Shown one piece after another: positions 49,285 to 62,015 of a DNA stretch of 64,000 nucleotides. The stretch comes from Apostichopus japonicus (Eukaryota > Echinodermata > Holothuroidea > Aspidochirotida > Stichopodidae). The position numbers were made by a program, and so were the translations under genes. How positions within the stretch are numbered: position 1 is the stretch's first letter; every line of letters starts with the position of its first letter. Below the pieces are notes generated by a model, which saw only the letters and a program-made list of their open reading frames with translations, ran no database searches and was not told the DNA's origin. The stretch is from positions 6,766,501 to 6,830,500 of the forward strand of contig NC_092561.1 in the NCBI RefSeq assembly GCF_037975245.1, read 5' to 3'.

Positions 49285-52167
49285 TCTCATAATTAAGAAT
49301 TCTCTGTAGAAGTCTACAGTACTTTCTACGGTATCCGCTGGTTCTGACCCCTCAAGAGTTAGGAAGGATAACTGTACTAGTCTCGGTGAAGAAAAGTGCC
49401 ATGAAAGTAAAATAGTCAAGTGCTTGCTGAACTGAAGTTTAATCGTGGGTGACCAGTATTGAATTTATAGCATATTTGGGGGTAAGACAGGAGGACACCC
49501 TAGTTGATGATCAAATAGTGCTTGAGAAGTTGAATATCTGTCAAATATATCACAAAATACAATTAAACAAATATATTCTTAGAGTTTTCGAAATGAATGT
49601 TCAAGGTTCTAAGGACTTTATTTCAACGCTTTTGCCATCTGTTAAGTTTGAAATATACATTGTCAAACAATTGAGATCACAAACTTATTTGTGTTATGAT
49701 TTTGATTTTGTGTTACAAGTCTCTGAAGAAGAAACAAGTTTGTTTAATTTATGTGTAAGCTTGGCAATTCAGTCACTTTGACTGATGAGCCATCATTACT
49801 TACAGTATTTTCTGAGATTGAAAGGAGTGAAAACTTACCTCCCTGCCCGTCCTCAAGTTTTCTTAAATTTGATTTTTTGTGGTTGTTTAAATTTTGCCTA
49901 ACGTTATCTTTTAATGTTTAGTTTAAACATTAACATTCCCTTAAAACACATGACTGCAGTATTGGAGAATCCCAAGACTTGTGGGTGGGAGGTATAGTGG
50001 GGTAAGTAACAAAGGGGGGAAATAATGAAGTTACATTGTAAGATTAGAAAACAGCAAAATTTCAAAAACAGAGCATTGCCAACAAGAATTATTTGCAGAA
50101 AAGAATAAAGATAATACAAACTGTTTTGGACCCAATTATTTATTACAGATAATACTCTTTAATTCAATATCTAATTCTGACTCACATAATAAACTATTTA
50201 TAAACTATTAATATATCTCATTGGAACGGTTTGAAAAGAAATCACATGAAATACCCATGGCAACTCCAAATAAAATTTTGTTAACATGTTTTATACCCAA
50301 AGGTTGAAGATAGAAGCAATACCAATCAAATTGCATGCAGAAAAGATGACACATTTAAAAAACGGAAAAATCATTTAATAATTTAATAAACCCCATCTCC
50401 TCCCCCCCCCCCCCCCACAAACCCAACAAGATGAAAGTGAGAAAGGCCACCTAATGCATAATATCTTTAAGGGAGAAGCAATGCAAATTACATCTGTGCA
50501 TATTGAAAATATAACAAGTTTCTGCAGAGAAATGAGAACATTAATGTTAACTGTGCCCAGACATTTCTTATACATAATAAGGTTTTCTTCCAAGTTCTAT
50601 TTTTGTGCAAGGTTTTGAAATATTGCTCTCAAATGATGTTAGATCACTGCAGAAAAACCTGATAGGTTTTTGTTTACTCAATAATTTGCTTCACTTGCAT
50701 ATAGTGATTACAAGCCAAGGCATCACACACATACAAACACAGTGCCATCACTATCATATAAAAGATTCCTTTTGCCCCCAAAAAGAAATCACAATGTTAT
50801 TCCATTTCCTCAGAAAACTGATGAAATAATATACTTTAAGTGGTTCATTTTTCCTAGACAGAGAAATTTACTTTTTTCTGAGCCATCTACTTTCAAGAAA
50901 TTACAAAAAAAGAATCGTTTTGGGAAAGACAGTGAAATTTAAGTACTTCTACAAAAATGGCATTTTTCTTATTATAAAATTGTATGCAAAACTTACAACT
51001 AATATCTCAGTCAATCACTTCACATAAATGCATGATTCACATAAATGCTGCTATACATCACTTTAAGTACTGTCTTAATAAAATACACTTGACCGTCCTG
51101 AAATTTCTGTTTTTATTGAACGTGAAAAATAAACAAAAGCACCATATGATGGTACCCGAGGGTTGGTGATAGATTGCCTTGAACAGTGTATGTGTGAGGG
51201 AACCCTATTAGATCTACTTTAGGTTTTGGGTTGATAAGGGTGTAAAGAGGGGCCTAACTGGCCTAGTCGTTGCACTGTACACCATAGGTGTGGCGATTCC
51301 ACCTGTCATTTCGCATTCCGCCTGCACTTACAGTCTTGCCGAAATACTTATAATTTATCCCAGAAATCCTTTCTGAAGAGAATCCATGTAGTTGCCAGTT
51401 GAAGTAGTTTCGTCGGTCAGCTGGGAAGGAGCCCTCTTAGTTTACCTAATAAGTTGTCTGTAAAATACAGAATAGCCACGAACCACAAAGTGGAGCATTG
51501 ACAAACCTGTATACTGTGTGATTTGTATTGTTTCTATAAGTTGTACGCCACTACCCTTACATATGTATATGCCATGTCTAGAGTTTTGGCCTATTTATAG
51601 CTTACTATTTCCACCACCTTCTGTTGCACAGCTCATGATTGGTTACTTTATCTCTTTTGTAAACATAGTGTCAGTTTGTTTATGTGAATCTGCAAGACTT
51701 TGATTTGTCCATTTCAGTTTATTTAAACATGGAACTACCATCACCCCTTCTGTGCCCAGAAAGTACTATGTTATAACATAAGGTCTATAAACACGACCAA
51801 GTGCAAGAAACGAGAGATCATCGATTTGGTCGATCAACGCACGGCCCAGACGCTGGGTCAATGGCTGCATTTTTGTGACTAATGGTCACTTTTTTGGCAT
51901 GGTCACCCTACAAATTCTTGTGAGTGTTACAAATTTATGACTAAAACATTCAAAAATATATTCCAAAAGTGTCAATAAAATACCTTAAAATTGTATTCCT
52001 TTACTTTTTGACACTTTGTGCATGGCCATTTTAACATATCTAGCAATTTTTGGTGTACCTAAATATTCCCTTTTAACATCAATTCTCCATGTCTCTTACT
52101 CCAGTTTAGTGAAACTTAGCTGGGATTGGGTTTTTTAAGGCAACTGTGTCAAAAATAGGGCATGGAG
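49285..52167. other. Intergenic interval between convergent MRPL21 and DHDH
   Basis: Holds the untranslated 3' sequences of both genes at most. One frame of 110 codons (49449-49781) is hydrophobic and unrecognised. A C run lies near 50402. Confidence 0.45.
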
Positions 52168-52375
52168 GAAGCTGCAACCAAGCTGCATAGGGTGAAATCT
52201 GTACAGTTACAATAGGTCTGCTGAGACAATAGGTGAGACAATAGGTGAGACAATAGGTGAGACAATAGGCTGAGACAATAGGTCTGCTGAGTTACAATAG
52301 GTCTGCTGAGATAATCTCTATTCTTTGGTGTAGATGCAGCCTTGCTGCAGAGTAATTTGCAGCTGCTGCAGCATT
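52168..52375 (-). mobile_element. GCTGCAG-ended short repeat, copy C, with internal tandem expansion
   Basis: Reverse-oriented copy (AAGCTGCATAGGGTG to TTTGCAGCTGCTGCAGC). It is enlarged by a 12-bp tandem repeat, GAGACAATAGGT and variants, at 52213-52315. It lies about 450 bp downstream of the DHDH stop. Confidence 0.6.
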
Positions 52376-52822
52376 TCTTTTTCACACTGGTTCTGTAATT
52401 TAACTGGACTGTCAATCACCATTCTAAGCAAGCAAAGACAGTTGAGAGAGTAACCATAATCAGGTTAAACAGCTCTGTTAATCAACATTTCCTGGTTCCT
52501 CCCTCTGGTAAATTGTTTCACACGATGGGGTAACACATCCTTTTAAACCCCTCAATCATTTTCAGGACCACATTCATGTTCAGAAAGGCTCTGAACACTG
52601 CCAATATATTTGAGAAATTTGCATGGTTAAACTTTCTTTTTGATTAATATTTTCACAATTGCAATTTGGCAAGACATTCCTCAAGTATCTAATTCAATAC
52701 TTAACTTCTTTTTCATTCATAAACTTAGATCATGATTAGCCAATGATACAGAGGACGGGTAGGTTGATGTAAGTTTTATAGCAAGCAGACAGAAAATGAG
52801 CTTCTCACACCAAGAACGGTTG

Positions 52823-53999
52823 CTAAGGACTTGCTCTATCGCCCTCAATCACGTATCCAAGGGAATTCCGAACCGTCTCCACGATAGTTGCCAAATTCTT
52901 ACTCGCTTCGTGGCTCATGAGTGGATGTTCCTTTTTACCTGGCAGACCAAAAAAAGAGGAAAAACACTTTGAAGAAAAGAATTTCTAAAATGGTGACCCA
53001 TGAATGACCACTTCAGATTAACAAAAGTTTATAAGAAGTGTAATCTGCTTATCACATGCAGCATTATAGGTGGTGTATTGTTTCTTTGTAATAAAAATAG
53101 GTGTGGAAATTGGCACTCTGACTGTTATAGGCAACTGGAGAACAGCAAATTAATACTCTGTTGTTAAGATAAGGTTTGAGAAACTGCCTCACAAGAGTTC
53201 AACCTGTAAAAGTAAGTTGGCCTGACGTTTCGATCCTAGCAGGATCTTCTTCAAAGGCTAAATGACAAGTAACAGTAGGGACAACAACAAAGAGTTCTAC
53301 CTGTCATCATAATAGCAAACATCTTACAAGGTCAAGAGAATGAAAAAATTCACACAAATGCATAGTACATAGTATTAAAACTTAGTACTCTCAGTAAGTC
53401 TTACCATCGTTAATGGCCTGTCTCACAGCCTCTGCTTCGTAACGTAAACCAGTGGAATTATCATAGAATGGCTTCACCTTGGAGTTTGGTACAGGAAACT
53501 GAAATTGATCTGTCCTGCCTGTTGTGGTCTTTGTCACTTCCATGCCGGTGGGACACCAGAAAGGGTTGTAAATCTATAAATAAGGATGATGGATATACAT
53601 TCTGTGAGATGATTTACAATTTTACAATATAAAACCATAATTTAGAAAATGAAAATCAATTGGTTCATCAAGTGAAAAACGTTTGAAAACTGTTTACCTG
53701 TAAACAATACTGACAATTTTAAGCTGTTTGCTTTTATAGAAACCTATGTGCAAGTTAATAAAGAACAGTAAACAAAACAAAAATCCAAAAGACGAAAGTT
53801 GTCATGGAACCCCTTTTGGGGTTTCCAATTAGTAAACGGCTGGTCTTTGAATTACATCCATGAAAAGGTTGCTAGTCTGCACATAGTGATTATTAATTTA
53901 GGCAGTTCACATTCATGCAAAGATCAGGGCTGGAAAGCATTGCTAAAATTAACTTCACAGGAATTTGTTTTCTAGTTTTTCTAGTACAGGTGATTTTCT

Positions 54000-54052
<53 letters not shown>

Positions 54053-57000
54053 CTGTATGGTTTGCAAGGTATTCCAACTGATGATGCTAAACATGGCAAA
54101 ACAAGCTTTCAGCCAAAGCATTCCCATATGGTAGTACTGGTATTGTGTGTGTATATGTCTCCAAATTAAAGGGTGTGAAGACTCGCGCAAAAAGAAACGT
54201 CTAATGCCGGCAATCTGACCTAGTTTCGAATGAGGTGTAACAGAAGAGTTAGACACCACCATCGATCCGAGAAAATACACACACACAGCTTGCTACCTTT
54301 GGTAATTAGACACTAGTGTACAGTCAGTACATACAGCTGCGGCCAATACCCAAAGCAGTGTACAAACAATACAGCGATGGATATCTCAGGTCCAGCTAAA
54401 GATAACAAGGTATCACGTTTCATTTCTGTACTGTCTGCATTTTGTAGTGACACAAACAAAACGTCACTTGCAAGCAACGGAAAGTTAACTTTTTCAGATG
54501 GCCGCACACGGTTTGGGGCGAGTCTTCAATGCTTTTAAGGCCGTTATAAAAGCTGTGACATTTGCTACCTTATTACTTACCTTTATCTTCCCTTCTGTGC
54601 AGCCTACTTCTGCTTCATTGGACATCCCACAGACTCCAGAGTACACCAAGGTAGCCATTTTGTTGTTAGGGTAGAGTAATGTGATGTTTGCACCAGCATC
54701 AACACCTTAATACACAGACAAGGACAAATGTTGAATAATGTACAAATATTGTTCACCATGTTCCGTCAAAATATCACCTTTTTTGCTCACAAACAATTAG
54801 CATGCATGATTTTGCTAATTTCCAAGACAATTTTCTTAAAAGAGTTATTTCAATGGCTGAATTTGATTGCTTAATATGTTTAAAATTATTTTAAAAAAAT
54901 GGAAACTTTCAGCTGAAAGGTTTTTTCTTCCTTCTTCTTAACATTGATTTAACTAACTCATGGAGCAAAATAATATTTGTACAAAAAATTTCATTCTGAG
55001 GAAATTCTACTTTCAATAGAATCAATAGTGTAGTGAATTCTTTGACATTTTCATGACTACTTATTTTTATGTTAATTTGGTCATTAGAATATTCATGAGC
55101 TAAAACTTACTACTTTCTGTATTTTGTTATATATCCTTAGTACTGGAGAAGTTTTCGATCCTGCTGTTGGAAGGATGCCACTATGTAGATTGCCAAGGTG
55201 TGCTGGTACCCTTATCATTTAAGCCAGTCAAAAATAGGTTGTATTCAATGAACCGTACCTTGTGATAGGGACAAGGTATTTTACGGTGGCTTAATAGGGA
55301 CATGGGGGGAGAAAAATAAGTGTCCCCAAATCGCAAAATTTTGACTTTTTAAAGTCAAAATTTTGACTTTTTTTTTTTACCTCATAAGTCATAAAATTTG
55401 ACTTCTAAAGTCAAAGTTTGGACCTTTTCTTGTGACCTCATAAGTAAAAATATTTGGCATTGTATCTCAAAATTTTTTCTTTCCTATGTCCCTATTATGC
55501 CACCGTAGTATTTAGATGGGGTTTGTAACAACCAGCATATTTTTCTTTGCCATATAAGAGTCACATTACATGTCTAGCTGCACCCATGATCATTTGTACT
55601 GATTGATACAGTGGGCCAACATGACAAATGAATGTTGTTCCACCAAGTGATGTCTATCCATTTAACCCTCATTCAAATTTAACCTGAGACATGTCCAAAC
55701 CTTCAGATGTGAGATGTCCAGAGACAGAAACAGATGTAGGTGCTTCATCACCAAAGACCATCATAGCAAACTGGGCTGTATACAAGCCGATATCATACAT
55801 CGCTCCTCCTCCGAGTGCTGAAAGAAAAATAATATAGAACAAGAAATTCAGTATCATTACATATGTATTATATACATATACATCTAATTTGAATTGTAGT
55901 GAGTTGGACTATCCAGAACAGTGAAAAAACTTCCAGCCTCCATCGGGATTCGAACCCGGGGCCTCCCGCTTTGTACGCGGACACCCTTACCACTATAGGC
56001 TATGGACGATGACTGTATGTCCAGTGGTTCGAAACCGGTAAGGAAGGTCGTAATTACACTATAGGCGTGTGTCACCTGTATCGAACAATACTAGTTCTGT
56101 TTTTGGTGACATATTTTGCCTTACTCTAGAGATCAAACATGATGCTAACCAACTCGAAATCATCTGTGATTCCTAAAGCCAGATCCCAAAAGAGATACTT
56201 TGAACAGACTGCTAAATGAAATGGAGGTAAACGACAAAGGCATATATATATAAACATATCATATATAATTGTAAGTTGTTCGATAGAAGTCTGTATAAAC
56301 TTGATAGTCAAACAAACATACGGGTACTTTAAAATGTAAAAAATAATTTTAAGTCTCTGACACAGTTATGACCATGTGACTATGAAGCATCTACAATATT
56401 CACCTCTTGCTATGTTGGGTTGTATTTGTACAGGTTCTAGAGGAAGTATCACAGCATGTGTTTAGTTTCAGAAGAGTTGGTGTAATACGTACATTACATT
56501 TCAAAAGGACCACACATACTTCTTTCATCATTTCAATCTTATTATTACTTGAGTGTTACTCCTCAGCCAACAACTACAAAATATTTCATCCACCTCTCCT
56601 GCCCCTCTCGACCTCCCTTATTCTATGTCTGACCAAGAAATAAATAGACCTCATCACTGACCTTTCATTGCAACACGCTCTTTGGTTATAAGTGGAAGGC
56701 AAAATGTTGCTTGGACGATTTGAGCCTCTCCTATTTCTTTGCTAGCAATAATGTCTCTTATTTTCTGATAGACGGGGAAAAATCGACTCCAAACAGCCTG
56801 TAGGGATGACAAAGGAAAATATAATTTCATGTCAGAAAGTCATTAAATTCCTTCAGAGATTGACAACGATTAGGTCAACTCCCTCACGTGAGACATTTAA
56901 ATTAATATAATAATTTGAAAATGCTTCTACATCTGAATATAATATGGAGGATTAGAGCTTGTAATATAGAATTTTTTATGAAAAACTTTCAGCGATTATT

Positions 57001-57839
57001 TTCAAAATTGCTAAAGTTTGGAGCCAAAGATTTTGCACTACAGAATAGATTTGTACAACATACAATAGTGAGAATCATAACAAATTTTAGAAAGTGTAAA
57101 GATTAAAACACTTTCTGATAAACCAGCTGTCAAACCTCAAGAATGTGTTATTTTCTTCTTGTCATTCCTCAATGCTCCTTTAACCTCATCCAGGACTTAC
57201 CTCCATACAGAAGAGATTCTTCTCTTTTGCCAAGGACTGTATCTCTGTCAACTGCTTCACATTCAATGCCATTGGCTTTTCACACACGACATTCTTGTTG
57301 TGATTCAAAAACAGCTTGCATAGAGGCAAATGTTCTGTGTTAATTGAACCAATGTAAACAATATCTGCAGAAAGATACAAATTGGAAACAAGTAGAGTAC
57401 ATTTTTTTCTCATTGCAGGTTAGGGAGCAGGTTGGGTTGGGGGGGGGGCAAAGGAAGATGGAGCAGTGAAGCAGTGGGGGTGAGGAGGGGAATGGGAGGG
57501 AAGCAATGGGGGTGACGAGGGGGTGGGAGACATTAATTAGCTAATGTCACTTTGCCCACATATTGAGTGAACTAGCCTTCAGTACCAACACCAAAACAGA
57601 ACTATTCAAATAAATGTAAAGAAAACGAGAAAAATACCAATGCTGTCATCAGAAGCCAGTTCTTCATAGCTAGCATATGACTTAGGGATCTGGTGTAATT
57701 CAGCAAATGTTTGAGATCGTTCTGCTGATCTGGCAGCCACAGCCATGACTGAGTGTAGTGTTGGATCCAGGGTGCTGAGACCACACACAAAGTCGTGAGA
57801 GATCTTTCCTGCACTGCATATTCCCCAATGAAGTGCCAT
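52823..57839 (-). CDS. DHDH: Trans-1,2-dihydrobenzene-1,2-diol dehydrogenase (dihydrodiol dehydrogenase; 7 coding exons, 342 aa)
   Basis: NADP-dependent oxidoreductase of the Gfo/Idh/MocA family; the vertebrate enzyme oxidises trans-dihydrodiols and D-xylose (family knowledge). Exons in transcript order: 57638-57839, 57201-57364, 56662-56797, 55701-55817, 54581-54705, 53405-53573, 52823-52938; 1029 nt in frame. The N-terminal Rossmann fold shows WGICSAGKISHDF, the central strand DIVYIGSINTEH, and the family EKP motif at 96-98 (VVCEKPMALN). Asp176 and Tyr180 sit in GGAMYDIGLYTAQF, the same spacing and numbering as the catalytic pair of mammalian DHDH. The C-terminal domain has NPFWCPTGMEV and LRYEAEAVRQAI. 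Length is close to the human 334 aa. A good acceptor (polypyrimidine then CTAG) 10 nt before the ATG implies an upstream 5' UTR exon not located here. Introns 4 and 5 each contain a MITE. Confidence 0.95.
53206..53290 (+). repeat. Fragment of the same dispersed repeat in DHDH intron 6
   Basis: AAAAGTAAGTTGGCCTGACG, GATCCTAGCAGGATCTTC and AAAGGCTAAATGACAAGTAA match 20413-20480 almost exactly. Confidence 0.6.
54003..54052 (+). repeat. (TA)n(TG)n microsatellite in DHDH intron 5
   Basis: About 16 TA units run straight into about 8 TG units. Confidence 0.95.
54166..54538 (+). mobile_element. TTAA MITE, near-intact copy in DHDH intron 5
   Basis: 373 bp from TTAA to TTAA. Left end TTAAAGGGTGTGAAGACTCG; right end GCGAGTCTTCAATGCTTTTA, its imperfect inverted repeat. 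The TTAA target and short length suggest a non-autonomous piggyBac-type element; no transposase is present. Its right end is about 42 nt from the donor of coding exon 5. Confidence 0.85.
55282..55507. mobile_element. Tc1/mariner-type MITE in DHDH intron 4
   Basis: 226 bp bounded by TA, with terminal inverted repeats CGGTGGCTTAATAGGGACAT and ATGTCCCTATTATGCCACCG. The middle is made of AAAGTCAAAATTTTGACTTT-type palindromes. A TA target and no coding capacity suggest a mariner-like MITE. Confidence 0.8.
55932..56010 (-). other. tRNA-like sequence (SINE head or tRNA pseudogene) in DHDH intron 3
   Basis: The minus strand has an A-box-like TAGCCTATAGTGGTAAGG, a stem-loop TCCGC-GTACAAA-GCGGG in the anticodon-arm position, and a B box GGTTCGAATCC. 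The acceptor stem pairs only about five of seven positions, and the would-be anticodon ACA is unusual. More likely a SINE head than a working tRNA. Confidence 0.5.
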
Positions 57840-57986
57840 TTTAAATCCTAGAAAAAAAAAAAAAAAGGTTTTCAATGAACACAATTCTTGTTCGGAATGT
57901 ATACTCTCGTAATACCACAATTGAGGCAATTATCATCTTCCTAGTGCATCTATAAATGTCTTAAAGTTTGTCAATCATATACCACC

Positions 57987-58365
57987 TTAAAGGCATTGAA
58001 GACTCGCCCCAAACAGCGTGCGGCCATCTGAAAAAGTTAACTTTCCGTTGCTTGCAAGTGACGTTTTGTTTGTGTCGCTACAAAATGCAGACAGTACAGT
58101 AATGAAAGGTGATTGATACCTTGTTATCTTTAGCTGGACCTGAGATGTCCATTGCTGCATCGTTTGTACACTGTGCTGTGGGTATTGACCGCAGCTGTAT
58201 GTACTGACTGTACACTAGTGTCTAAGTACCGATGGTAACAAGATGTGTGTGTGTATTTTCTGGGATCAATGGTGGTGTCCAACACTTCTGTTACACCTCA
58301 TTCGAAACTAGGTCAGATTACCGGCATTAGACGTTTCTTTTTGCGCGAGTCTTCACACCCTTTAA
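57987..58365 (-). mobile_element. TTAA MITE, near-intact copy upstream of DHDH
   Basis: 379 bp, opposite orientation to the copy at 54166. Begins TTAAAGGCATTGAAGACTCG and ends GCGAGTCTTCACACCCTTTA with the TTAA target on both sides. It lies upstream of the DHDH start codon, probably in a 5' UTR intron. Confidence 0.85.
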
Positions 58366-59870
58366 ATACATCTATGCTTATCTTCAAGGGTACCCCCAAC
58401 ATAGTGAAGGAAGTAAGCAAAGGAAATTAGAATCAGTTTCCAAGGTTAGCACTGACCACAGAGCTATGCACAGACCCTGCTAAACTGTGACAATGATACT
58501 GCCAACTTAAAAGTGACTGTCACATTCTTACCCTATTCCCTTCTCCCCCCCCACCCTCTTCCGGGCTTCCCCAACCCCTCCCTTTTTTCCAAGTAAAGAT
58601 TTCCTGGGTGTCGATAACCTGCAGCTGTACATGTTTACACACATTGATAATCCTTCGCTTATGTCGATAAAAAAAAAAACCTTCTTGCCTGAGAAGTATA
58701 CCAGCAAATTTGTGTGATGACAGCTCCAATCAAATTCATTTGAAGAGAAAATATTACTTCTACATATTTACTGGTATGTGTGTGTGTGTGGTAACGTATA
58801 TACAAATTATAAACGTGCATTGTAATTCGGGAATTTAGTTGGGAATTTGATTATATAGCCAGTAGACTTTTAATCACTTGCATGTTTAGCTCAATTAGTG
58901 GCTTAAATTATGAAATTCTACCAGGGCTAGAACCACTGATCTCTACAAAGTAAACTTAATATAAGAACAACAACAAAAAAAACCATAAATTATGCTGCAT
59001 AGGACCCAATGAGTCGTTTCTAGGAACTGTAGAACAGAATCACAAACTTTGCATCAATCTTTGAAACAGATTTAAAGTGATAATTTTCAATACATTGTTG
59101 TAACAATTTAAACCAGTCATGCATTATTTACAGAAACAAAACATGACTTGGCAAAATTGACATGACGTTTAATAAATAATTAATTTGAAAAAAAGTTCCA
59201 TAAGAATTGATGAACTTTGATACACTCGAAGGAGTATTGCATAAAGCGATTCAAGTAAACATACTGATAAGACCTAGATTGTGATCAAAGTTATAATTCA
59301 TGGCACGTTTTGGTCTAGCCCTAGTAGTTATAGGCTAGTTATGATATTAGTGCAAATAAGAATGACATCAATGTTAAAACAGACCTGATTCATGTAGATT
59401 CATCCTCCTCCCCCCCCCCCCCTCACCCTTCACCTGCCCAACCAAATTTAAAAAGTGGAAATTGCTGCCCGAAACCTTTCACAAACCATTCTGTATGTAC
59501 AGTATTCCACTATTCCATCTATTAATGCACCTGCTTAACTTCATTGTAAGGTTCAAAGCTTTTTGTACAGGAGACTTGGAGATCCCAATGTTAGACGAGA
59601 CATAAAACAATGAGCCTTACAGTACTAAAATGGTAAGAGTTGACAGGTATATGTTAAGAGGTCTAACAAATTAGCTCCAAGCTCATGCCATACTATGAGT
59701 AGAATTGTCTTACAAAATATATCTTGCTTCAGTTCCTGGTTAGGACCACAGAGCATGCCTATGGCCAGAGTTCAAATTACTGTTTTAATGTCGTGGGAAG
59801 GGGGATAAAAATGGTAGCTAATGTCTGCCCTGGAGAGGGATCTAAATTTGAAGGAAAAAATTGATTCAAT
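58366..59870. other. Upstream of DHDH, no coding sequence seen
   Basis: AT-rich with pyrimidine runs at 58540 and 59410. It may contain an intron of the DHDH 5' UTR; no exon could be placed. Confidence 0.4.
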
Positions 59871-60347
59871 TTAAAGGGTGTGAAGACTCGCGAAAAAAGA
59901 AACGTCTAATGCCGGTAATTTAACCTAGTTTTGAATGAGGTGTAACAGAAGTGTTAGACACCACCATCAATCCCAGAAAATACACACACAGCTTGCTACC
60001 GTCGGTAATTAGACGCTAGTGTACAGTCAGTTCAAACAGCTGAGGTCAATACCCATGCACAGCACAGTGTACAAACGATACAGCCATGGACATCTCAGGT
60101 CCAGCTTAAAATAACAAGGTATCACGTTTCTTTATTCTTTTTAGCTAATGACTGCCCTGGAGAGGGATCTAAATTTGAAGGAAAAAATTGATTCAATTTA
60201 AAGGGTGTGAAGAATCGCGCAAAAAGCTAAAAATAACAAGGTATCACGTTTCTTTACTGTCTGCATTTTGTAGCGACAAGAGAAAAACTTCACTTGCAAG
60301 CAACTGAAAGTTAACTTTTTAAAGGTGGTGGCACGGCGTGCCACCAC

Positions 60348-60602
60348 CGGTCACACTAATTAGCGTCAACTCACGACAACTCAAGACAACTCAAGACAAC
60401 AGGTTTAAAATAACATCAAATACAATTGATGTTATCAGAGTATATCTGGAAACACGTTTAAAAGTGACTGGAACCAGCGTGCATACAGATCTTTCACGGG
60501 AAAAAATGTTTTTGTCGTAAAAATCGCCAACTTTTTCCTAACGTTGAATTAGACGACGTGATGCTATTGCGCTTGCGCAATGCCATCGGACCGACCATTA
60601 TA
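60348..60602 (+). repeat. Left arm of long inverted repeat
   Basis: About 255 bp running from GGTCACACTAATTAGCGTCA to GGACCGACCATTATAA. It is the near-exact reverse complement of 60928-61184. It carries a private duplication of an 11-mer (ACTCAAGACAA twice) absent from the right arm. Confidence 0.9.
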
Positions 60603-60718
60603 ATATGGGTGGGTTTGTGCTAGGTTTGGAAAGTACCTTGTGTACAGTGTCGGTAAGGTGGGTTGTCGTAGTAATAAAGCACCAAAGTATGGTGAATGAA
60701 CTCCAAATCAAATTATTT

Positions 60719-60904
60719 AATGTTTTAAAATAATGAATACTTCTTATTATTTTTCCATTTTAATTTACATATGTTATTATTAATTTTACAGAGTCTTGCT
60801 TACTATCATCTTGCCCGGTTTTATTATTCTCTCCGTCAAATCATTGAATGTTCTTAAAATAATGAATACTTATTGTTTTTCCATTGTAATTTACATATGT
60901 TATT
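60719..60904 (+). repeat. Direct repeat pair in the foldback loop
   Basis: The about 330-bp loop holds two similar blocks of about 58 bp, 60719-60778 and 60848-60904. They share AAAATAATGAATACTT, TTTTTCCATT and TAATTTACATATGTTATT in the same order. Confidence 0.8.
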
Positions 60905-60927
60905 GAAAAATTACACTTACCTGTAGT

Positions 60928-61184
60928 GTAATGGTTCGGTCCAATGTCATTGCGCAAGCGCAATGGCATCACGTCGTCCAATTCAACGTTAGAAAAAAGT
61001 TGGCGATTTTTACGACAAAAACATTTTTTCCCGTGAAAGATCTGTATGCACGCTGGTTCCAGTCACTTTTAAACGTGTTTCCAGATATACTCTGATAACA
61101 TCAATTGTATTTGATGGTATTTGATGGTATTTTAAACCTGTTGTCTTGAGTTGTCGTGAGTTGACGCTAATTAGTGTGACCCGG
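60928..61184 (-). repeat. Right arm of long inverted repeat
   Basis: Reverse complement of 60348-60602, ending TTAGTGTGACCCGG. It carries its own private duplication (ACCATCAAAT twice, read on the minus strand), so the arms have diverged independently. Each arm also holds a TTGCGCTTGCGCAA palindrome. Confidence 0.9.
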
Positions 61185-62015
61185 TTTGGGGCGAGTCTTC
61201 AATGCCTTTAATGCTGCATATACCGTAGGTCCCATGTTCCCAGCCTCAGGCACTGTGTCCCCAAAACATTACCTGTTAGCATTTGAGACAATGACTGTAG
61301 GTATATGGTTATCCTAGGTTAAGGATAGAATTGGATCCCTCGAATGAACCCTCGAAAGTACAAACAGGTGCCTGTACTTGATTCCATGGCTTTATCATGC
61401 ACATCATATATAATATAATCTGAATTTAACTGTAACCTATAGTTTACGTTGAAAGCGTGTACATGCAGTGAACTGTGAAATGAAGCTGACTCAAGCTAGG
61501 AATCTACCGAACAGCCTTCCAGGCGTGAAGTTACAAACTTATGCAAGTAGCCTAACTGAAGCCTAAATTAACTAGGCTACCATTACCAAGTACTAAGTAG
61601 TAATATAACCGTTATTATAACCTACCTGTGAAAACTCGAATCGTGGTATACGAGGACTTACCTAGACACGGTCTGCTTTCCTAATACTTGTTTATTCAGT
61701 GATTGCAACTAAACGTGAATGCGAGCAATATTCAGACATGGCATGCAGCGTTTACTCATGGAAGTGTTATCTTGGTACGTTGAATGCATTAACATTATCA
61801 ACGTTAAGCATGCAGTGATATAATCAGTTACAGACATGCCTCGCATGATATTGTTCAAACACACATATGCCCTGGCCAATGTCTAGGTCAATGCAGCGCG
61901 TACTCTATTGAATAACGTAAGTTGTCGCACCACAATTGATTGCTCTCATTGACTTACACACTAAACTCGCCACTTTCCAATTGGTATAGCATATAGATTG
62001 AAGTTTTCAACTGAC

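Larger units (their letters stand above)
59871..61211 (+). mobile_element. Composite TTAA MITE with internal duplication and nested foldback element
   Basis: Both family ends are present (TTAAAGGGTGTGAAGACTCG at the left, GCGAGTCTTCAATGCCTTTA at the right), but the interval is 1341 bp instead of about 375. The extra length is a duplicated left part (unique flank plus MITE start, 59812-59895, repeated at 60142-60225) and a foldback insertion at about 60348-61184. Confidence 0.8.

Noticed and set aside
49449-49781. Plus-strand frame of 110 codons downstream of MRPL21
   Set aside because: No recognised family, no splice or promoter support, in AT-rich intergenic sequence; chance is likely.
55932-56010. 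Functional tRNA gene
   Set aside because: A and B boxes are present but the acceptor stem is broken and the anticodon would be unusual; treated as a tRNA-like repeat.
61620-61680. Possible DHDH 5' UTR exon (minus-strand TTTTCACAG/GTAGGT and CTAG/GTAAGT)
   Set aside because: Donor-like sequences only; without transcript data nothing ties them to the acceptor near 57850.
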